From assembly GCF_004803405.1 (NCBI RefSeq), contig NZ_SSXI01000227.1:21403-85402 (forward strand): a stretch of 64,000 nucleotides of DNA, given 5' to 3'. Below are positions 23,147 to 34,545 of the stretch, piece by piece. Below the pieces are notes generated by a model that was given only the letters and a program-made list of their open reading frames with translations, ran no database searches and was not told the DNA's origin. This DNA comes from Nocardioides sp. (GTDB taxonomy: Bacteria; Actinomycetota; Actinomycetes; Propionibacteriales; Nocardioidaceae). A program made the position numbers and the translations under genes. Position 1 is the stretch's first letter; every line of letters begins with the position of its first letter.

Positions 23147-23953
23147 TTGAGCATCACGGAGCCAATGCTTGACAAGCGCTGCATCGTCACGGGATCGGCC
23201 CAGGGCATCGGACGCGCTGTTGCCATCGAGCTCGGGGAGCAGGGAGCAGCCCACGTTGTCCTCGCGGACCGGAACGCAGACGCCGCGGAAGAGACCGCCG
23301 AGCTCGTTCGCAAGACGGGCGCGGCGGCGACCGTGGCGGCCGTGGATCTGCGCGACCGGCAACAGATCCAGGATCTGGTCGACACGGCCGTGCAAGCGAT
23401 GGGTGGCCTCGACACAGTCGTGAACGTGGCCGGGGTGATCGAAGCTCTCCTCACGGACAAGCCCACGACGGTCGAGCTGCTCGAGGAGGAGATCTGGGAC
23501 GCGGTCTTCGACGTCAACCTCAAGGCGATCTGGCTCCTCACCAAGTTCGCCGCCCCGGAGCTGCGCAAGGGCAACGGACCGGCGATCGTGAACTGCTCCT
23601 CGGTCTCCGGTCTCACCGGCTACGCAATGGGGGCCGCGTACTGCGCTAGCAAGGGCGGCCTGATCCAGCTGACACGCGCTGCCGCTGTGGACCTGTCACC
23701 AGAGATCCGGGTGAACTGCTTCGCGCCCGGCTCCATCGACACCCCGATGCGGCACGGCTTCCTGGAGGCCGCCGAGGACAAGGAAGCAGTCGAGAAGTTC
23801 ATGATCGCCTCGCACCTCGTGAGGCGATCCGGCCAGGCAGACGAGGTCGCCAAGGTGGCCTGCTTCCTGGCCTCGGACGCGTCCTCCTTCGTCACCGGCG
23901 CCGTCTACACGGTCGACGGCGGCTCGCTCGCCTGGCGCGGAAGCAACGCCTGA
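23147..23953 (+). CDS. Short-chain dehydrogenase/reductase (end of P450 operon)
   Basis: This 268-residue classical SDR has cofactor motif TGSAQGIG, VVNVAGVI in place of NAG, SSVSGLTG with the Ser, and YCASKGG with the Tyr-Lys pair. The ending FVTGAVYTVDGGS is typical. The TTG start at 23147 is preferred because GGGGAGGG lies eight bases before it; an ATG at 23165 would give a slightly shorter protein. It is the last gene of the unit: a 15-bp hairpin terminator follows within 31 bases. Confidence 0.9.
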   Translation: MSITEPMLDKRCIVTGSAQGIGRAVAIELGEQGAAHVVLADRNADAAEETAELVRKTGAAATVAAVDLRDRQQIQDLVDTAVQAMGGLDTVVNVAGVIEALLTDKPTTVELLEEEIWDAVFDVNLKAIWLLTKFAAPELRKGNGPAIVNCSSVSGLTGYAMGAAYCASKGGLIQLTRAAAVDLSPEIRVNCFAPGSIDTPMRHGFLEAAEDKEAVEKFMIASHLVRRSGQADEVAKVACFLASDASSFVTGAVYTVDGGSLAWRGSNA

Positions 23954-23983
23954 CCCCTCCTTCCACCAGCCTCAGCGCCACCC

Positions 23984-24017
23984 GCCGGCACCGACCGTCT
24001 CGACGGTCGGTGCCGGC
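23984..24017 (+). terminator. Hairpin terminator after the P450 operon
   Basis: GCCGGCACCGACCGT (23984-23998) and ACGGTCGGTGCCGGC (24003-24017) form a perfect 15-bp stem with a four-base loop, CTCG. No T-run follows, common for terminators in high-GC actinobacteria. Confidence 0.8.
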
Positions 24018-24064
24018 GTCACGTTCAAGGCCCGGGACTGATCCGCGTTCGTCCACGTGAGTGA

Positions 24065-24103
24065 TTGACATCACTACATTCTATGATGATGATTACTACC
24101 ATG
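24065..24103 (+). promoter_or_regulatory. Promoter and operator of the ABC importer operon
   Basis: TTGACA (24065-24070) is followed by a 17-base spacer and GATGAT (24088-24093). The overlapping 16-mer GATGATTACTACCATG (24088-24103) fits the island operator pattern GATnATnnTTAnnATS approximately. The promoter -10 lies so close to ATG 24101 that the transcript may be leaderless or translation may start at 24119. Confidence 0.55.
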
Positions 24104-25660
24104 CGCACGAGCGAAGACATGGACGAGGTCGACACCGGTCAGCACCAGCTCTCCGGCGACCTCCCGGTCCTGTCGCTCGGGAACGTCTCCAAGACCTTCG
24201 CCGGTACCCAGGCCCTCGAGAGCGTCGACCTCGACATCCGCGCCGGGGAGGTCCACGCCTTGGTCGGTCAGAACGGTTCGGGCAAGTCCACGCTGATCAA
24301 GCTGCTCGCGGGCTACCACCAACCGGACCCCGGCTCGGTCGCTCGGTACAACGGCGAGGAGTTCCACCTCGGTCAGCGTGACACCAGCGGCTTCAGCCAC
24401 ATCCGGTTCGTCCACCAGGACCTCGGTCTCGTCCTCGAGATGAGCGCGACCGAGAACCTCGCGCTCAGTGCCGGGTTCATCACCGGCACTTCCGGCCGCG
24501 TGCACTGGAAGGAGCAGGAGGAGCGCACGAAGGCCTCACTGGCTCGACTCGGCGTCGACCTCGACATCCGAAAGCCGCTCGGTGCGGCCACGCCGGTCGA
24601 GCGGACGATCGTCGCCATCGCGGCGGCACTGACCGGGTGGGAGAGCGGTCGCGGCCTCCTCGTGCTCGACGAGCCGACGGCCGTCCTGCCCCACACCGAG
24701 GTGGACCGGCTTCTCGAGATCGTCAGGGGCATCCAGCGCCTCGGCGCGAGCGTCCTCTACGTCTCACACCGCCTGGACGAGATCTTCAAGATCGCCGATC
24801 GAGTCACAGTGCTGCGCGACGGCCGGGTGGTGACCACGAAAGAAACTGTCGGCCTCAACACGCAGTCACTGGCCGAGCTCATGGTGGGTGAACGCGTCGA
24901 TGCCGCGTTCAGGCTCGCGCGGTCTCCAGTCGATGCCGAGGCCAGCGTTCTCGCCGTCCGAGACCTCGCTGGTGGCACGCTGCGTCGGCTGACCGCGTCG
25001 GTCGCACCTGGGGAGATCCTGGGGATTGCCGGTTTCACCGGGTCGGGGAGCGAAGTGGTGCCCTACCTGCTCGCCGGCGCCCGGCCCGCGACCTCTGGAC
25101 AGGTCAAGCTGGCGGATGGGAAGTGGCATCCCGCATCTCGGCTTCGCAGGAGCGGCTTTCCGCTGGTCCCGGCAGACCGGCAGCGTGAAGCGGCGGTCGC
25201 GGACTTCACAGTCGCCGAGAACCTGACCCTTCGCGTGATGGAGAGCTTCAGCCGCGGCGGCGCGTTGTCAGCGAAGCGCGAGGCCGATGTGGTCCGCGAA
25301 TGGATCAAGAAGCTCCAGATCAAGGTGGCCAACTCCGAGGACTCGATCATGAGCCTCTCGGGGGGAAACCAGCAGAAGGTGATCATGGGCCGTTGTCTTG
25401 CTGCGGATCCATCCGTGCTGGTTCTGGCTGAGCCCACAGCGGGGGTCGACGTCGGGACGCGTCAGGCCATCTATGAGCTCATCGGCGGCCTCGCGGACCG
25501 CGGCCTCGCCGTCGTCGTCACCTCCACCGATACGACAGACCTGATCGCTCTCTGCTCGCGCGTCATCGTCCTGTCGCGCGGAGAACAGTGCTCCGAACTC
25601 GTCGGGGACGCCATCGACGAACACTCCCTTCTCGCAGCCATGGAAGCAGGAACACCATGA
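24101..25660 (+). CDS. Ribose-type (CUT2) ABC transporter ATP-binding protein
   Basis: This is a duplicated ATPase of the RbsA/MglA type, about 519 residues from this ATG. The first half has Walker A GQNGSGKST, signature-like ATPVERTIV, and Walker B LLVLDEPTAVLP. In the second half the P-loop is degenerate (AGFTGSGSEV, no GKS), as usual in RbsA, but LSGGNQQKV and VLVLAEPTAGVDVG remain. It powers the permease and binding protein that follow with ATGA overlap. Several in-frame starts exist (24065 TTG, 24101, 24119); 24065 falls on the -35 and is rejected. Confidence 0.9.
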   Translation: MRTSEDMDEVDTGQHQLSGDLPVLSLGNVSKTFAGTQALESVDLDIRAGEVHALVGQNGSGKSTLIKLLAGYHQPDPGSVARYNGEEFHLGQRDTSGFSHIRFVHQDLGLVLEMSATENLALSAGFITGTSGRVHWKEQEERTKASLARLGVDLDIRKPLGAATPVERTIVAIAAALTGWESGRGLLVLDEPTAVLPHTEVDRLLEIVRGIQRLGASVLYVSHRLDEIFKIADRVTVLRDGRVVTTKETVGLNTQSLAELMVGERVDAAFRLARSPVDAEASVLAVRDLAGGTLRRLTASVAPGEILGIAGFTGSGSEVVPYLLAGARPATSGQVKLADGKWHPASRLRRSGFPLVPADRQREAAVADFTVAENLTLRVMESFSRGGALSAKREADVVREWIKKLQIKVANSEDSIMSLSGGNQQKVIMGRCLAADPSVLVLAEPTAGVDVGTRQAIYELIGGLADRGLAVVVTSTDTTDLIALCSRVIVLSRGEQCSELVGDAIDEHSLLAAMEAGTP

Positions 25661-26724
25661 CCCTTCAGTCAGTACAGGAAAGCCCGGCTGCCGAAGCGGG
25701 AACCACGCGCCAAGACGTCCCTCGGGAGGTGTCGTCCCGGGTGTGGCGAACGCTGGACCCGCGCAAGGTGAGTGCGCTGTACGTCCTGCTCGTGATCGTG
25801 GTGATCTTCTCGATCTGGGTCCCCGACACGTTCCTGCAGGTCGCCACGGTGCGTCAGGTGTTGAACAGCAACGCCGTGATCGGCCTGGCCGCGCTGTCCC
25901 TGGCGATCCCCCTTGCGGCGCGCGTGTTCGATCTGTCCTTCGCATTCACCATGTCGCTCTCTGGTGTCACTGCCGCCCACTTCATCGCCGACAAGGACTG
26001 GCCGGTGTGGCTGGCTGTCGGCGCCGCGTTGCTCGTCGCGCTCCTGGTCGGTGTGATCAATGCCGTCGTCGTCGTCATCATGAGGGTCGACTCGATGATC
26101 GGCACGCTGGCCACTGGCTCCATCATCCAGGCGTTCATCACGTACGTGACAAATGAGCTGCCGATCACCAATGCCAAGCTGTTCGGGACGTTCTCGGACA
26201 TCGGGCAGAAGGACATCGGCGGCTTCATCCTTCCGGTGTACTACGTGCTTGCCATCGCTGCGGTGACCTGGTTCGTCATGGAGCACACGCCCCTGGGGCG
26301 ACGGATCTATGCCACGGGGTTCAACATGGAGGCAGCCCGGCTCACTGGCATCAAGACCAAGCGGATCCAGTTCTGTTCGTTGCTCGCCTCGGCAGTCGTC
26401 GCAGGCTGGGCCGGGGTCGTGCTGGCGGCGGTCCTCGGTACCGGCTCGCCGACGGCCGGGACGCCGTACCTGCTCCCTGCCTTCGCGGCCGCATTCCTCG
26501 GAGCGACCCAGATCAAACCCGGACGCTTCAACGCGCGTGGCACGGTCCTCGGGGTAGTCACGCTCGGTGCCGGCATCACCGGACTTTCGCTGGCCACCGC
26601 GCCCACGTGGGCGGCAAACATGTTCACCGGCATCGTCCTCATTGCTGCGCTCGCCACCACGACGGTGCAGCGCAAACCCAAGACGCCTGGCGCCGGATGG
26701 CGCTCCAGGCTCCGTCGTTCCTGA
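25657..26724 (+). CDS. Ribose-type ABC transporter permease
   Basis: This is a 355-residue membrane subunit of the RbsC family. It has about ten hydrophobic segments starting near residue 45. Family landmarks include QVLNSNAVIGLAALSLAIPL, SFAFTMSLSGVTAA in place of the usual DLSVG loop, the cytoplasmic EAA-like PLGRRIYATGFNMEAARLTGI near 210, and GTPYLLPAFAAAFLGAT. The ATG overlaps the ATPase stop. The substrate is unknown; CUT2 systems outside sugar use are common in catabolic islands. Confidence 0.88.
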   Translation: MTLQSVQESPAAEAGTTRQDVPREVSSRVWRTLDPRKVSALYVLLVIVVIFSIWVPDTFLQVATVRQVLNSNAVIGLAALSLAIPLAARVFDLSFAFTMSLSGVTAAHFIADKDWPVWLAVGAALLVALLVGVINAVVVVIMRVDSMIGTLATGSIIQAFITYVTNELPITNAKLFGTFSDIGQKDIGGFILPVYYVLAIAAVTWFVMEHTPLGRRIYATGFNMEAARLTGIKTKRIQFCSLLASAVVAGWAGVVLAAVLGTGSPTAGTPYLLPAFAAAFLGATQIKPGRFNARGTVLGVVTLGAGITGLSLATAPTWAANMFTGIVLIAALATTTVQRKPKTPGAGWRSRLRRS

Positions 26725-26767
26725 CGGACGTCACGCAGCACCATCCCTACCCCTGCTAGGAGAGCAC

Positions 26768-27913
26768 ATGCAAACCTCTACCACGAAGGCCTTGCGTCGG
26801 CGTCGGATGTTCACCACAGCTGTGTCGACGCTTGCGCTCGCCGCCCTGGCGGCCTGCGGTGCGTCCAACGGTGGCACCGGTGGTGGTGGCACGACGGACA
26901 AGGTCGACTCGAGCGGCATCGAAAAGGCTCAGGCGCTCTACGACAGCTACATCGAGCGCCCGACCCAGATCCCGAACAAGACGCCCATCGACAAGCCGAT
27001 TCCGGGCGGCAAGAAGGTCACCTTCATCTCGTGCGGGACGCCGACCTGCAACCTCGAGGCCGACATCATCGAGAGGGCAACGGAGAAGCTCGACTGGTCG
27101 TTCTCGGTTATCGCCAACGACGGCACCCCTGAGAAGACCAAGGCAGCGTGGCAGCAGATCCTGCGCGAGAAGCCTGACGGCGTCATCTACTCCGCGACGC
27201 CGCGGGCCGGCTTCGAGCCCGAGCTGCAGGAGGCCAAGGACCTGGGCATCCACGTCACGGCATGCTGCACGACCGACCCGCCCGGCAACGGCCTCGATTT
27301 CGTCATCGGCCAGCCGCACCACTCCAAGCCCGTCGGTCAGGCGATGGCCGCATGGGTGATCACGAACTCCAAGGGCTCCGGCAACTCCGTCTATGTCGAT
27401 ATCTCGGCGTTCCCGATCCTCGGTGAGCTGTACAAGGGCTACAGCGGGCTGATGGACGACATGTGTGCGGCCTGCAGGTACGACAGGCTCGACATCCCGA
27501 TCACCGCACTCGGCAAGGACGTGACTGAGCGCATCGTCGGATTCCTGCGTTCGCATCCCGACACCAAGTACGTCGCCCTCTCGGTTGATGGCGCACTCGG
27601 CGTCGGGCTTCCGGCGGCACTGAAGGCGGCTGGGCTCAATGACATCAAGATCGTCGGTGAGGGCCCAGACACCACCACGCTGCAGTACATCTCCAGCGGT
27701 CAGCAGGAGGCAACGGTGATGTTCCCCTACTGGGAGGAGATGTTCTCCCAGGTGGACGCGCTCGCCCGGATGTTCTCAGGCCTCACATTGGAAGAGGAGA
27801 CCTTCGTGCCCACGTGGATCGTGACGAAGGACAATCTCCCGACCGACGAGGAGATCTTCCCAGTCGTGGAGGACATGGAGGAGCAGTACTACAAGCTCTG
27901 GGGCGTCGCCTGA
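26768..27913 (+). CDS. Periplasmic-binding-type lipoprotein of the ribose-class ABC importer
   Basis: This 381-residue solute-binding lipoprotein has a signal peptide (RRRRMFTTAVSTLALAALAAC) ending in the lipobox LAAC with Cys near residue 30. A Gly/Thr-rich linker and a type I periplasmic-binding fold follow (KKVTFISCGTPTCNLEADI, KPDGVIYSATPRAGFEP, IKIVGEGPD). AGGAGAG precedes the ATG. An unusual number of cysteines (CGTPTC, ACCTTD, CAAC) appears in the mature part. It captures the transported substrate outside the cell; its identity is unknown. It ends an operon closed by a hairpin. Confidence 0.88.
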   Translation: MQTSTTKALRRRRMFTTAVSTLALAALAACGASNGGTGGGGTTDKVDSSGIEKAQALYDSYIERPTQIPNKTPIDKPIPGGKKVTFISCGTPTCNLEADIIERATEKLDWSFSVIANDGTPEKTKAAWQQILREKPDGVIYSATPRAGFEPELQEAKDLGIHVTACCTTDPPGNGLDFVIGQPHHSKPVGQAMAAWVITNSKGSGNSVYVDISAFPILGELYKGYSGLMDDMCAACRYDRLDIPITALGKDVTERIVGFLRSHPDTKYVALSVDGALGVGLPAALKAAGLNDIKIVGEGPDTTTLQYISSGQQEATVMFPYWEEMFSQVDALARMFSGLTLEEETFVPTWIVTKDNLPTDEEIFPVVEDMEEQYYKLWGVA

Positions 27914-27926
27914 GCCGAACCATCGT

Positions 27927-27962
27927 CCTCGGGGCGTCGCGCGCAGGCGCGGCGCCCCGAGG
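27927..27962 (+). terminator. Hairpin terminator after the ABC operon
   Basis: CCTCGGGGCG (27927-27936) and CGCCCCGAGG (27953-27962) form a perfect 10-bp stem 14 bases after the binding-protein stop. The 16-base loop can fold further; there is no T-run. Confidence 0.65.
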
Positions 27963-28123
27963 CATGCGCCCACCCGGCCGAGGAGGAGGGTCGCGGATGG
28001 CGCCGCCGAGGATCCGGGACCAGGAGCCGGTCGCTGCCCGATCTCGCAACAACTACCTGCTGGAGCGGAGCGTCTGCGAGAACTACCTCGGCGAAGACGA
28101 AGCCGTTCACCCGTTGCCGGCAC

Positions 28124-28256
28124 CCGACAGAGCTCTTCCTTGCCCTGTTCGGCCTGCCGCCGGAGGAGAGCATGCTGCGCTCGGTCACCTCTTCGACCAC
28201 CTCGCGACGCACCCCGAGGACCGCGAAGGACTGGTCGCCGAACCCTCGGGCTTCGC
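28124..28256 (+). pseudogene. Second cytochrome P450 remnant
   Basis: Bases from 28124 read PTELFLALFGLPPEESM, matching PTELFLALLGLPTEDGEM of the intact P450. After a frame change, bases from about 28177 read ALGHLFDHLATHPEDREGLV, matching its post-I-helix ALGYIFHQLATEPDVRHRMV. About 110 residues, including the oxygen-binding motif, are missing between the two pieces, and there is no haem loop downstream. It lies in the 350-bp gap between the ABC operon and the convergent ADH gene; the start of that gap holds only the terminator. Confidence 0.8.
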
Positions 28257-28263
28257 GCTGGGG

Positions 28264-29346
28264 TCAAAAGGTCAGGACGGTCCGCGCACCTAGAGGGTTG
28301 TCGAGGGCGGAGAGCGCTTCGTTGACCTTCTCCAGCGGGACGGTCTCGCTGAGCAGCTCGTCGAGCATCAGCCGGCCGTCGAGGTAGAGCTGGCAGTAGA
28401 GCGGAATGTCGATCCGCGGTCGCGTCGAACCCATCTTGGTTCCTTGCAGCCGCTTCTCGAGCAGCAGGTCGACTGCAGGGATGCGGACCCGCATGTCGGG
28501 TCGTGCCACCCCGACCACCGTTGCGGTGCCCCTGGTGTCCAGCATCGCAAACGCCTGCTCGATCGTCGCCTCGATGCCCACCACCTCGATGGCATGGTCC
28601 ACGCCCAGCCCACCGGTGAGCTCCCTGACCGCTTCGACGGGTTCCACGCTCGAGGCGTCGACCGTGTCGCTGGCCCCGAATCGCCGCGCCAGCTCCAGCT
28701 TCTCGGGGATCCGGTCGATCGCGATGATGCGAGCGGCGCCCACCAGGCGAGCACCTTGAACGGCGTTCAGGCCCACACCGCCGCACCCGATCACCGCAAC
28801 GGTGTCGCCGGCGCGGACGCGTGCGGCGTGGCGAACTGCGCCGAGGCCGGTGATGCCCGCGCACCCAAGCAAGGAGGCGCGGTCCAGGGGCATCTCGTCG
28901 GGGAGCCTGACCAGCGTGCGCTCATGCACCAACAGCTGTTCGGCGAACCCCCCGAGTCCGACGAACGGTTCGACTGGTGTGCCGTGCCGGCTCAGGCGAG
29001 GCGGCTGACCGGACGGCCTGGCACGCCCCTTGTTCTCGCAGTGCTGAGGCTCTCCTCGCTGGCACCACCGGCAGTGTCCGCAGAAGGAGGAGGCCGTCGT
29101 GGCGACAGGGTCGCCGACCTTGACGTAGGTCACGTCCCGTCCGACTGCTTCCACCACGCCGGCGGCCTCGTGGCCCAGGACCAGCGGGAGGGTAAGCGGG
29201 TTTGCGCCGAGCTGCATCGTCCGGTCGGTGTGGCACACCCCGGAGGCCACCGTGCGCACCAGGACCTCGTCAGGAGCAGGTCCTGCGACGTCGACGTCCT
29301 CGACGACGAGGTCGGCGCCGAACTCGTGCAGGATCGCTGCCTTCAC
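28264..29346 (-). CDS. Zinc-dependent alcohol dehydrogenase (MDR family)
   Basis: This 360-residue enzyme oxidises an alcohol with NAD. The catalytic-zinc residues are in SGVCHTD (Cys near 37) and GHEAAG (His near 58). The structural zinc site CGHCRWCQRGEPQHC has all four cysteines (near 87-101), and the Rossmann motif is VIGCGGVGLNAVQGA. The GTG start at 29346 (VKAAILHEFG) matches the family; the long upstream frame has no homology. It is divergent from an SDR across 58 bases containing an AT-rich patch. It is the only zinc ADH in the island. Confidence 0.93.
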   Translation of the reverse strand: MKAAILHEFGADLVVEDVDVAGPAPDEVLVRTVASGVCHTDRTMQLGANPLTLPLVLGHEAAGVVEAVGRDVTYVKVGDPVATTASSFCGHCRWCQRGEPQHCENKGRARPSGQPPRLSRHGTPVEPFVGLGGFAEQLLVHERTLVRLPDEMPLDRASLLGCAGITGLGAVRHAARVRAGDTVAVIGCGGVGLNAVQGARLVGAARIIAIDRIPEKLELARRFGASDTVDASSVEPVEAVRELTGGLGVDHAIEVVGIEATIEQAFAMLDTRGTATVVGVARPDMRVRIPAVDLLLEKRLQGTKMGSTRPRIDIPLYCQLYLDGRLMLDELLSETVPLEKVNEALSALDNPLGARTVLTF

Positions 29347-29404
29347 CTGCTCCCACCTTTCCCGGTCCTTGCGGTGAATCAACGCTAGCACTAGATTGGT
29401 GATA
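29347..29404. promoter_or_regulatory. Divergent promoter region between ADH and SDR
   Basis: This 58-bp spacer includes the AT-rich ATTGGTGATAATGAAT (29394-29409), which resembles TATAATGAATCTA before the luciferase-like gene. It must hold both promoters; GATAAT (29401-29406) could be a -10, but no good -35 was found. Confidence 0.4.
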
Positions 29405-30172
29405 ATGAATAGCGTGAATTGGCGGACCGAACAGCGCCGATACCTCGTCACGGGCGCGGGCGGTGCGCTCGGCTCCGCGATCGCACGCGCTCTTGCGTCC
29501 GCGGGTGTATGCCTCACGCTCGTCGACCGTGACCAAGCATCCCTCCTCCCGGTCGCGCACGCAGCGGAACAGGCCGGCGCCGAGGTCGTCGCGGTGACCG
29601 CGGACGTCACCGTCGAGGAAGACGTACGCCGATACGCGGAGGCGGCGGCCGGTGACACAGGGCGGATCGACGGGTTCGCGAACAATGCCGGGGTCGAGGG
29701 CCCCGTCATGCCGCTCGTCGACTACAGCGTCGCGGACTTCGACTCCGTGTGGGCGGTCAACGTCCGGGGAGTGTTCCTCGGGATGAAGCATGCCGTCCCC
29801 CTGATGCGGTCAGGTGGCGCCATCGTGAACACGGCCAGCACCGGAGGACTCGTCGGAGCGGTCAACCTTGCTGCCTACATCGCCTCGAAGCACGCCGTGG
29901 TCGGCCTCACCCGCGCGGCAGCGCTCGAGCTCGCGCCCGTGGGAATCCGGGTCAACGCAGTGTGCCCGGGTCCGATCAGGGGGCGGATGATGACGTCGAT
30001 CGCTGCGGGACTCGGCGTCGAGGACGTGGAGGCGGTGTCCTCGTCGAAGGTTCCGCTCGGTCGCCCGGCAGATCCTGAGGAGGTCGCCGGCGTCATCGCA
30101 TTCCTCCTCGGGACGGGGGCCTCGTACATGACCGGTGCCGCCGTGCCGGTCGACGGCGGGAGGTCCACCTGA
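29405..30172 (+). CDS. Short-chain dehydrogenase/reductase
   Basis: This 255-residue classical SDR has TGAGGALG as the cofactor motif, FANNAGVEG, a Ser in NTASTGG, and YIASKHA with the Tyr-Lys pair. It ends in YMTGAAVPVDGGRS. The ATG at 29405 is a choice among TTG 29396, GTG 29399 and ATG 29405; all lie in the AT-rich promoter patch, so the true start could be the GTG at 29414. The stop overlaps the next SDR start (TGATG). The two SDRs form a coupled pair. Confidence 0.87.
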   Translation: MNSVNWRTEQRRYLVTGAGGALGSAIARALASAGVCLTLVDRDQASLLPVAHAAEQAGAEVVAVTADVTVEEDVRRYAEAAAGDTGRIDGFANNAGVEGPVMPLVDYSVADFDSVWAVNVRGVFLGMKHAVPLMRSGGAIVNTASTGGLVGAVNLAAYIASKHAVVGLTRAAALELAPVGIRVNAVCPGPIRGRMMTSIAAGLGVEDVEAVSSSKVPLGRPADPEEVAGVIAFLLGTGASYMTGAAVPVDGGRST

Positions 30173-30951
30173 TGGTGGTGAGCGCTCGACAGGCGGCGTA
30201 CGACTTCCGGGACGCGGTCGCGCTGGTCACCGGGGGAGCGTCGGGAATCGGGGAGGCCTGCGTCCGAGCTCTCGCTGCAGCTCATGCCCACGTGGTCGTG
30301 GGGGACCTGACCCTGGAGGCAGCCGAACAGCTCGCTGGCGAGCTCGACGGCCGGTCTGGTCGAGTTGTCCCGGTACAGGTGGACGTCACTGACCAGGCGC
30401 GGGTCGAGGCGCTCGGCGCGTACGTCCAGGCGACGTTCGGGCGGCTGGACCTGGCCGTCAACAGTGCCGGAATCGGCGTGACCAACCAGCCCGTGGTCGA
30501 CCACGACCCGGAGATGTGGCGCAACGTCCTCGCGGTGAACCTCGACGGCACGTTCCTCTCCTTGCGGATGGAGCTCGACCTGATCCGGCGAACAGCGGGG
30601 CGCGGGTCGATCGTGAACATGGCCTCGGTCCTCGCGCACCGGGGATGGGCGGGTTCGGCCGCCTACGTCGCGTCCAAGCACGCCGTCATCGGGCTGACGC
30701 GGGCCGCAGCGCTGGAGAATGCAGAGCAAGGTGTGCGGGTGAACAGCGTGAGCCCCGGCTTCATCGAGACGCCGCTGCTGGTCGAGCGCCACGACGCCGA
30801 GGCGCGAGCGGCGATGGGTGCCTTGCATCCGCTCCAACGGCTGGGATCCCCCGACGAGGTCGCCGAGACCGTGCTCTGGCTGCTCTCGGACTCGGCGACC
30901 TTCGTGACCGGCGCCGACTTCGCGGTGGAGGGCGGTTTCCTGTCCAGGTGA
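30172..30951 (+). CDS. Short-chain dehydrogenase/reductase, second of a coupled pair
   Basis: This 259-residue classical SDR has TGGASGIG near residue 22, a VNSAGIG variant, NMASVLAHRG with the Ser, and YVASKHA with the Tyr-Lys pair. It ends in FVTGADFAVEGGFLSR. It is about as different from its upstream partner as from the other island SDRs, so this is not a recent tandem duplication. The start overlaps the previous stop by one base. It is convergent with the esterase gene, with 10 bases between stops. Confidence 0.92.
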   Translation: MVVSARQAAYDFRDAVALVTGGASGIGEACVRALAAAHAHVVVGDLTLEAAEQLAGELDGRSGRVVPVQVDVTDQARVEALGAYVQATFGRLDLAVNSAGIGVTNQPVVDHDPEMWRNVLAVNLDGTFLSLRMELDLIRRTAGRGSIVNMASVLAHRGWAGSAAYVASKHAVIGLTRAAALENAEQGVRVNSVSPGFIETPLLVERHDAEARAAMGALHPLQRLGSPDEVAETVLWLLSDSATFVTGADFAVEGGFLSR

Positions 30952-30961
30952 CGGGCCTGCC

Positions 30962-31918
30962 TCAGGTGACCGAGGGCGCAGTCTCCTGCGCCAGCGCGAG
31001 GATGCGCTCCACGAGGCGGTCGCGCGCAGCAAGCGCGCCGGACGAGGCGGCCGTGAAGCGCAGGAAGCCATGGCACAGGGAGCCGTGCAGCTCCGTCGTG
31101 ACCGGTACACCGGCCTCGGTCAACCGGCGCGTGAACGCATGTGCTTCGTCCCGGAGCGGGTCGTGCCCGGCCACGACCAGGTGCGTCGGAGGCAGGCCCA
31201 CCAGCGAGGCGGCGCGCAGGGGCGCGACCCGGTCGTCGTCGCGAAGGCGCGCCTCGACGTAGTGGTCGAGGAACCAGCGCATCTCCGCAGCGCCTATCGG
31301 GAATGCCCGCGCCTCGGAGACGTACGAAGGCCGGGCGACATCGGTGTCGAGCACTGGGTACACCAGGACCTGGAAGGCGAGCGCCACCTTGGGCTGATCA
31401 CGAAGGGCGATCGCAGCCGCCACCGCCACGTTGCCACCGGCGCTGTCGCCGCCCACCGCAACCCGTCGGTAGGCGCGCGACGCCCAGAGCGTCGCGGTGA
31501 GCATGTCTTCGAAGGCAGCAGGAAACGGATGTTCAGGAGCCAGTCGATAGTCGACGCTCACGACGCGAACGCCCCCTGAGGCAACGAATCGGCACAGCTC
31601 GTCGGTGTAGTCCAGGTCACCGGTGACCCAACCCCCGCCGTGGGCGTAGACGAGCGTCACGGCGGCGTCAGGACTCTCGTAGACCCGAACGTCGACGTAT
31701 CGCCCGTCGTGCTCCGCCACAACCTCGGCGGTGTCGACATCAACAGGTCCGGCTGCGCACAGCCGGTTGCCGCCCCTGACGCGCTCACGGGCGTCGGTCG
31801 GGGAGAGCTCGATCAGGGGTGCGAGCGCGGCTTCGCGGCTCTTGTCGCGGAGATCGCGGATCTCGTCGTCCAGGTCCGCCACGAACGCGGTGCTGGCGCC
31901 AGGCCGCTCGGTCACCAT
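30962..31918 (-). CDS. Alpha/beta hydrolase, hormone-sensitive-lipase-type esterase
   Basis: This 318-residue esterase has an oxyanion-hole HGGGW near residue 95 and a nucleophile elbow GDSAGGN near 165. The catalytic Asp/His region is HDPLRDEAHAF and GSLCHGFL near 260-290. The sequence matches the HSL (family IV) pattern. It lies 18 bases downstream of the Baeyer-Villiger monooxygenase in the same unit, so hydrolysis of the lactone or ester formed by that enzyme is the most natural role (inference). Confidence 0.92.
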   Translation of the reverse strand: MVTERPGASTAFVADLDDEIRDLRDKSREAALAPLIELSPTDARERVRGGNRLCAAGPVDVDTAEVVAEHDGRYVDVRVYESPDAAVTLVYAHGGGWVTGDLDYTDELCRFVASGGVRVVSVDYRLAPEHPFPAAFEDMLTATLWASRAYRRVAVGGDSAGGNVAVAAAIALRDQPKVALAFQVLVYPVLDTDVARPSYVSEARAFPIGAAEMRWFLDHYVEARLRDDDRVAPLRAASLVGLPPTHLVVAGHDPLRDEAHAFTRRLTEAGVPVTTELHGSLCHGFLRFTAASSGALAARDRLVERILALAQETAPSVT

Positions 31919-31936
31919 CTCGCTCTCCGGCGTTCC

Positions 31937-34534
<2,598 letters not shown>

Positions 34535-34545
<11 letters not shown>

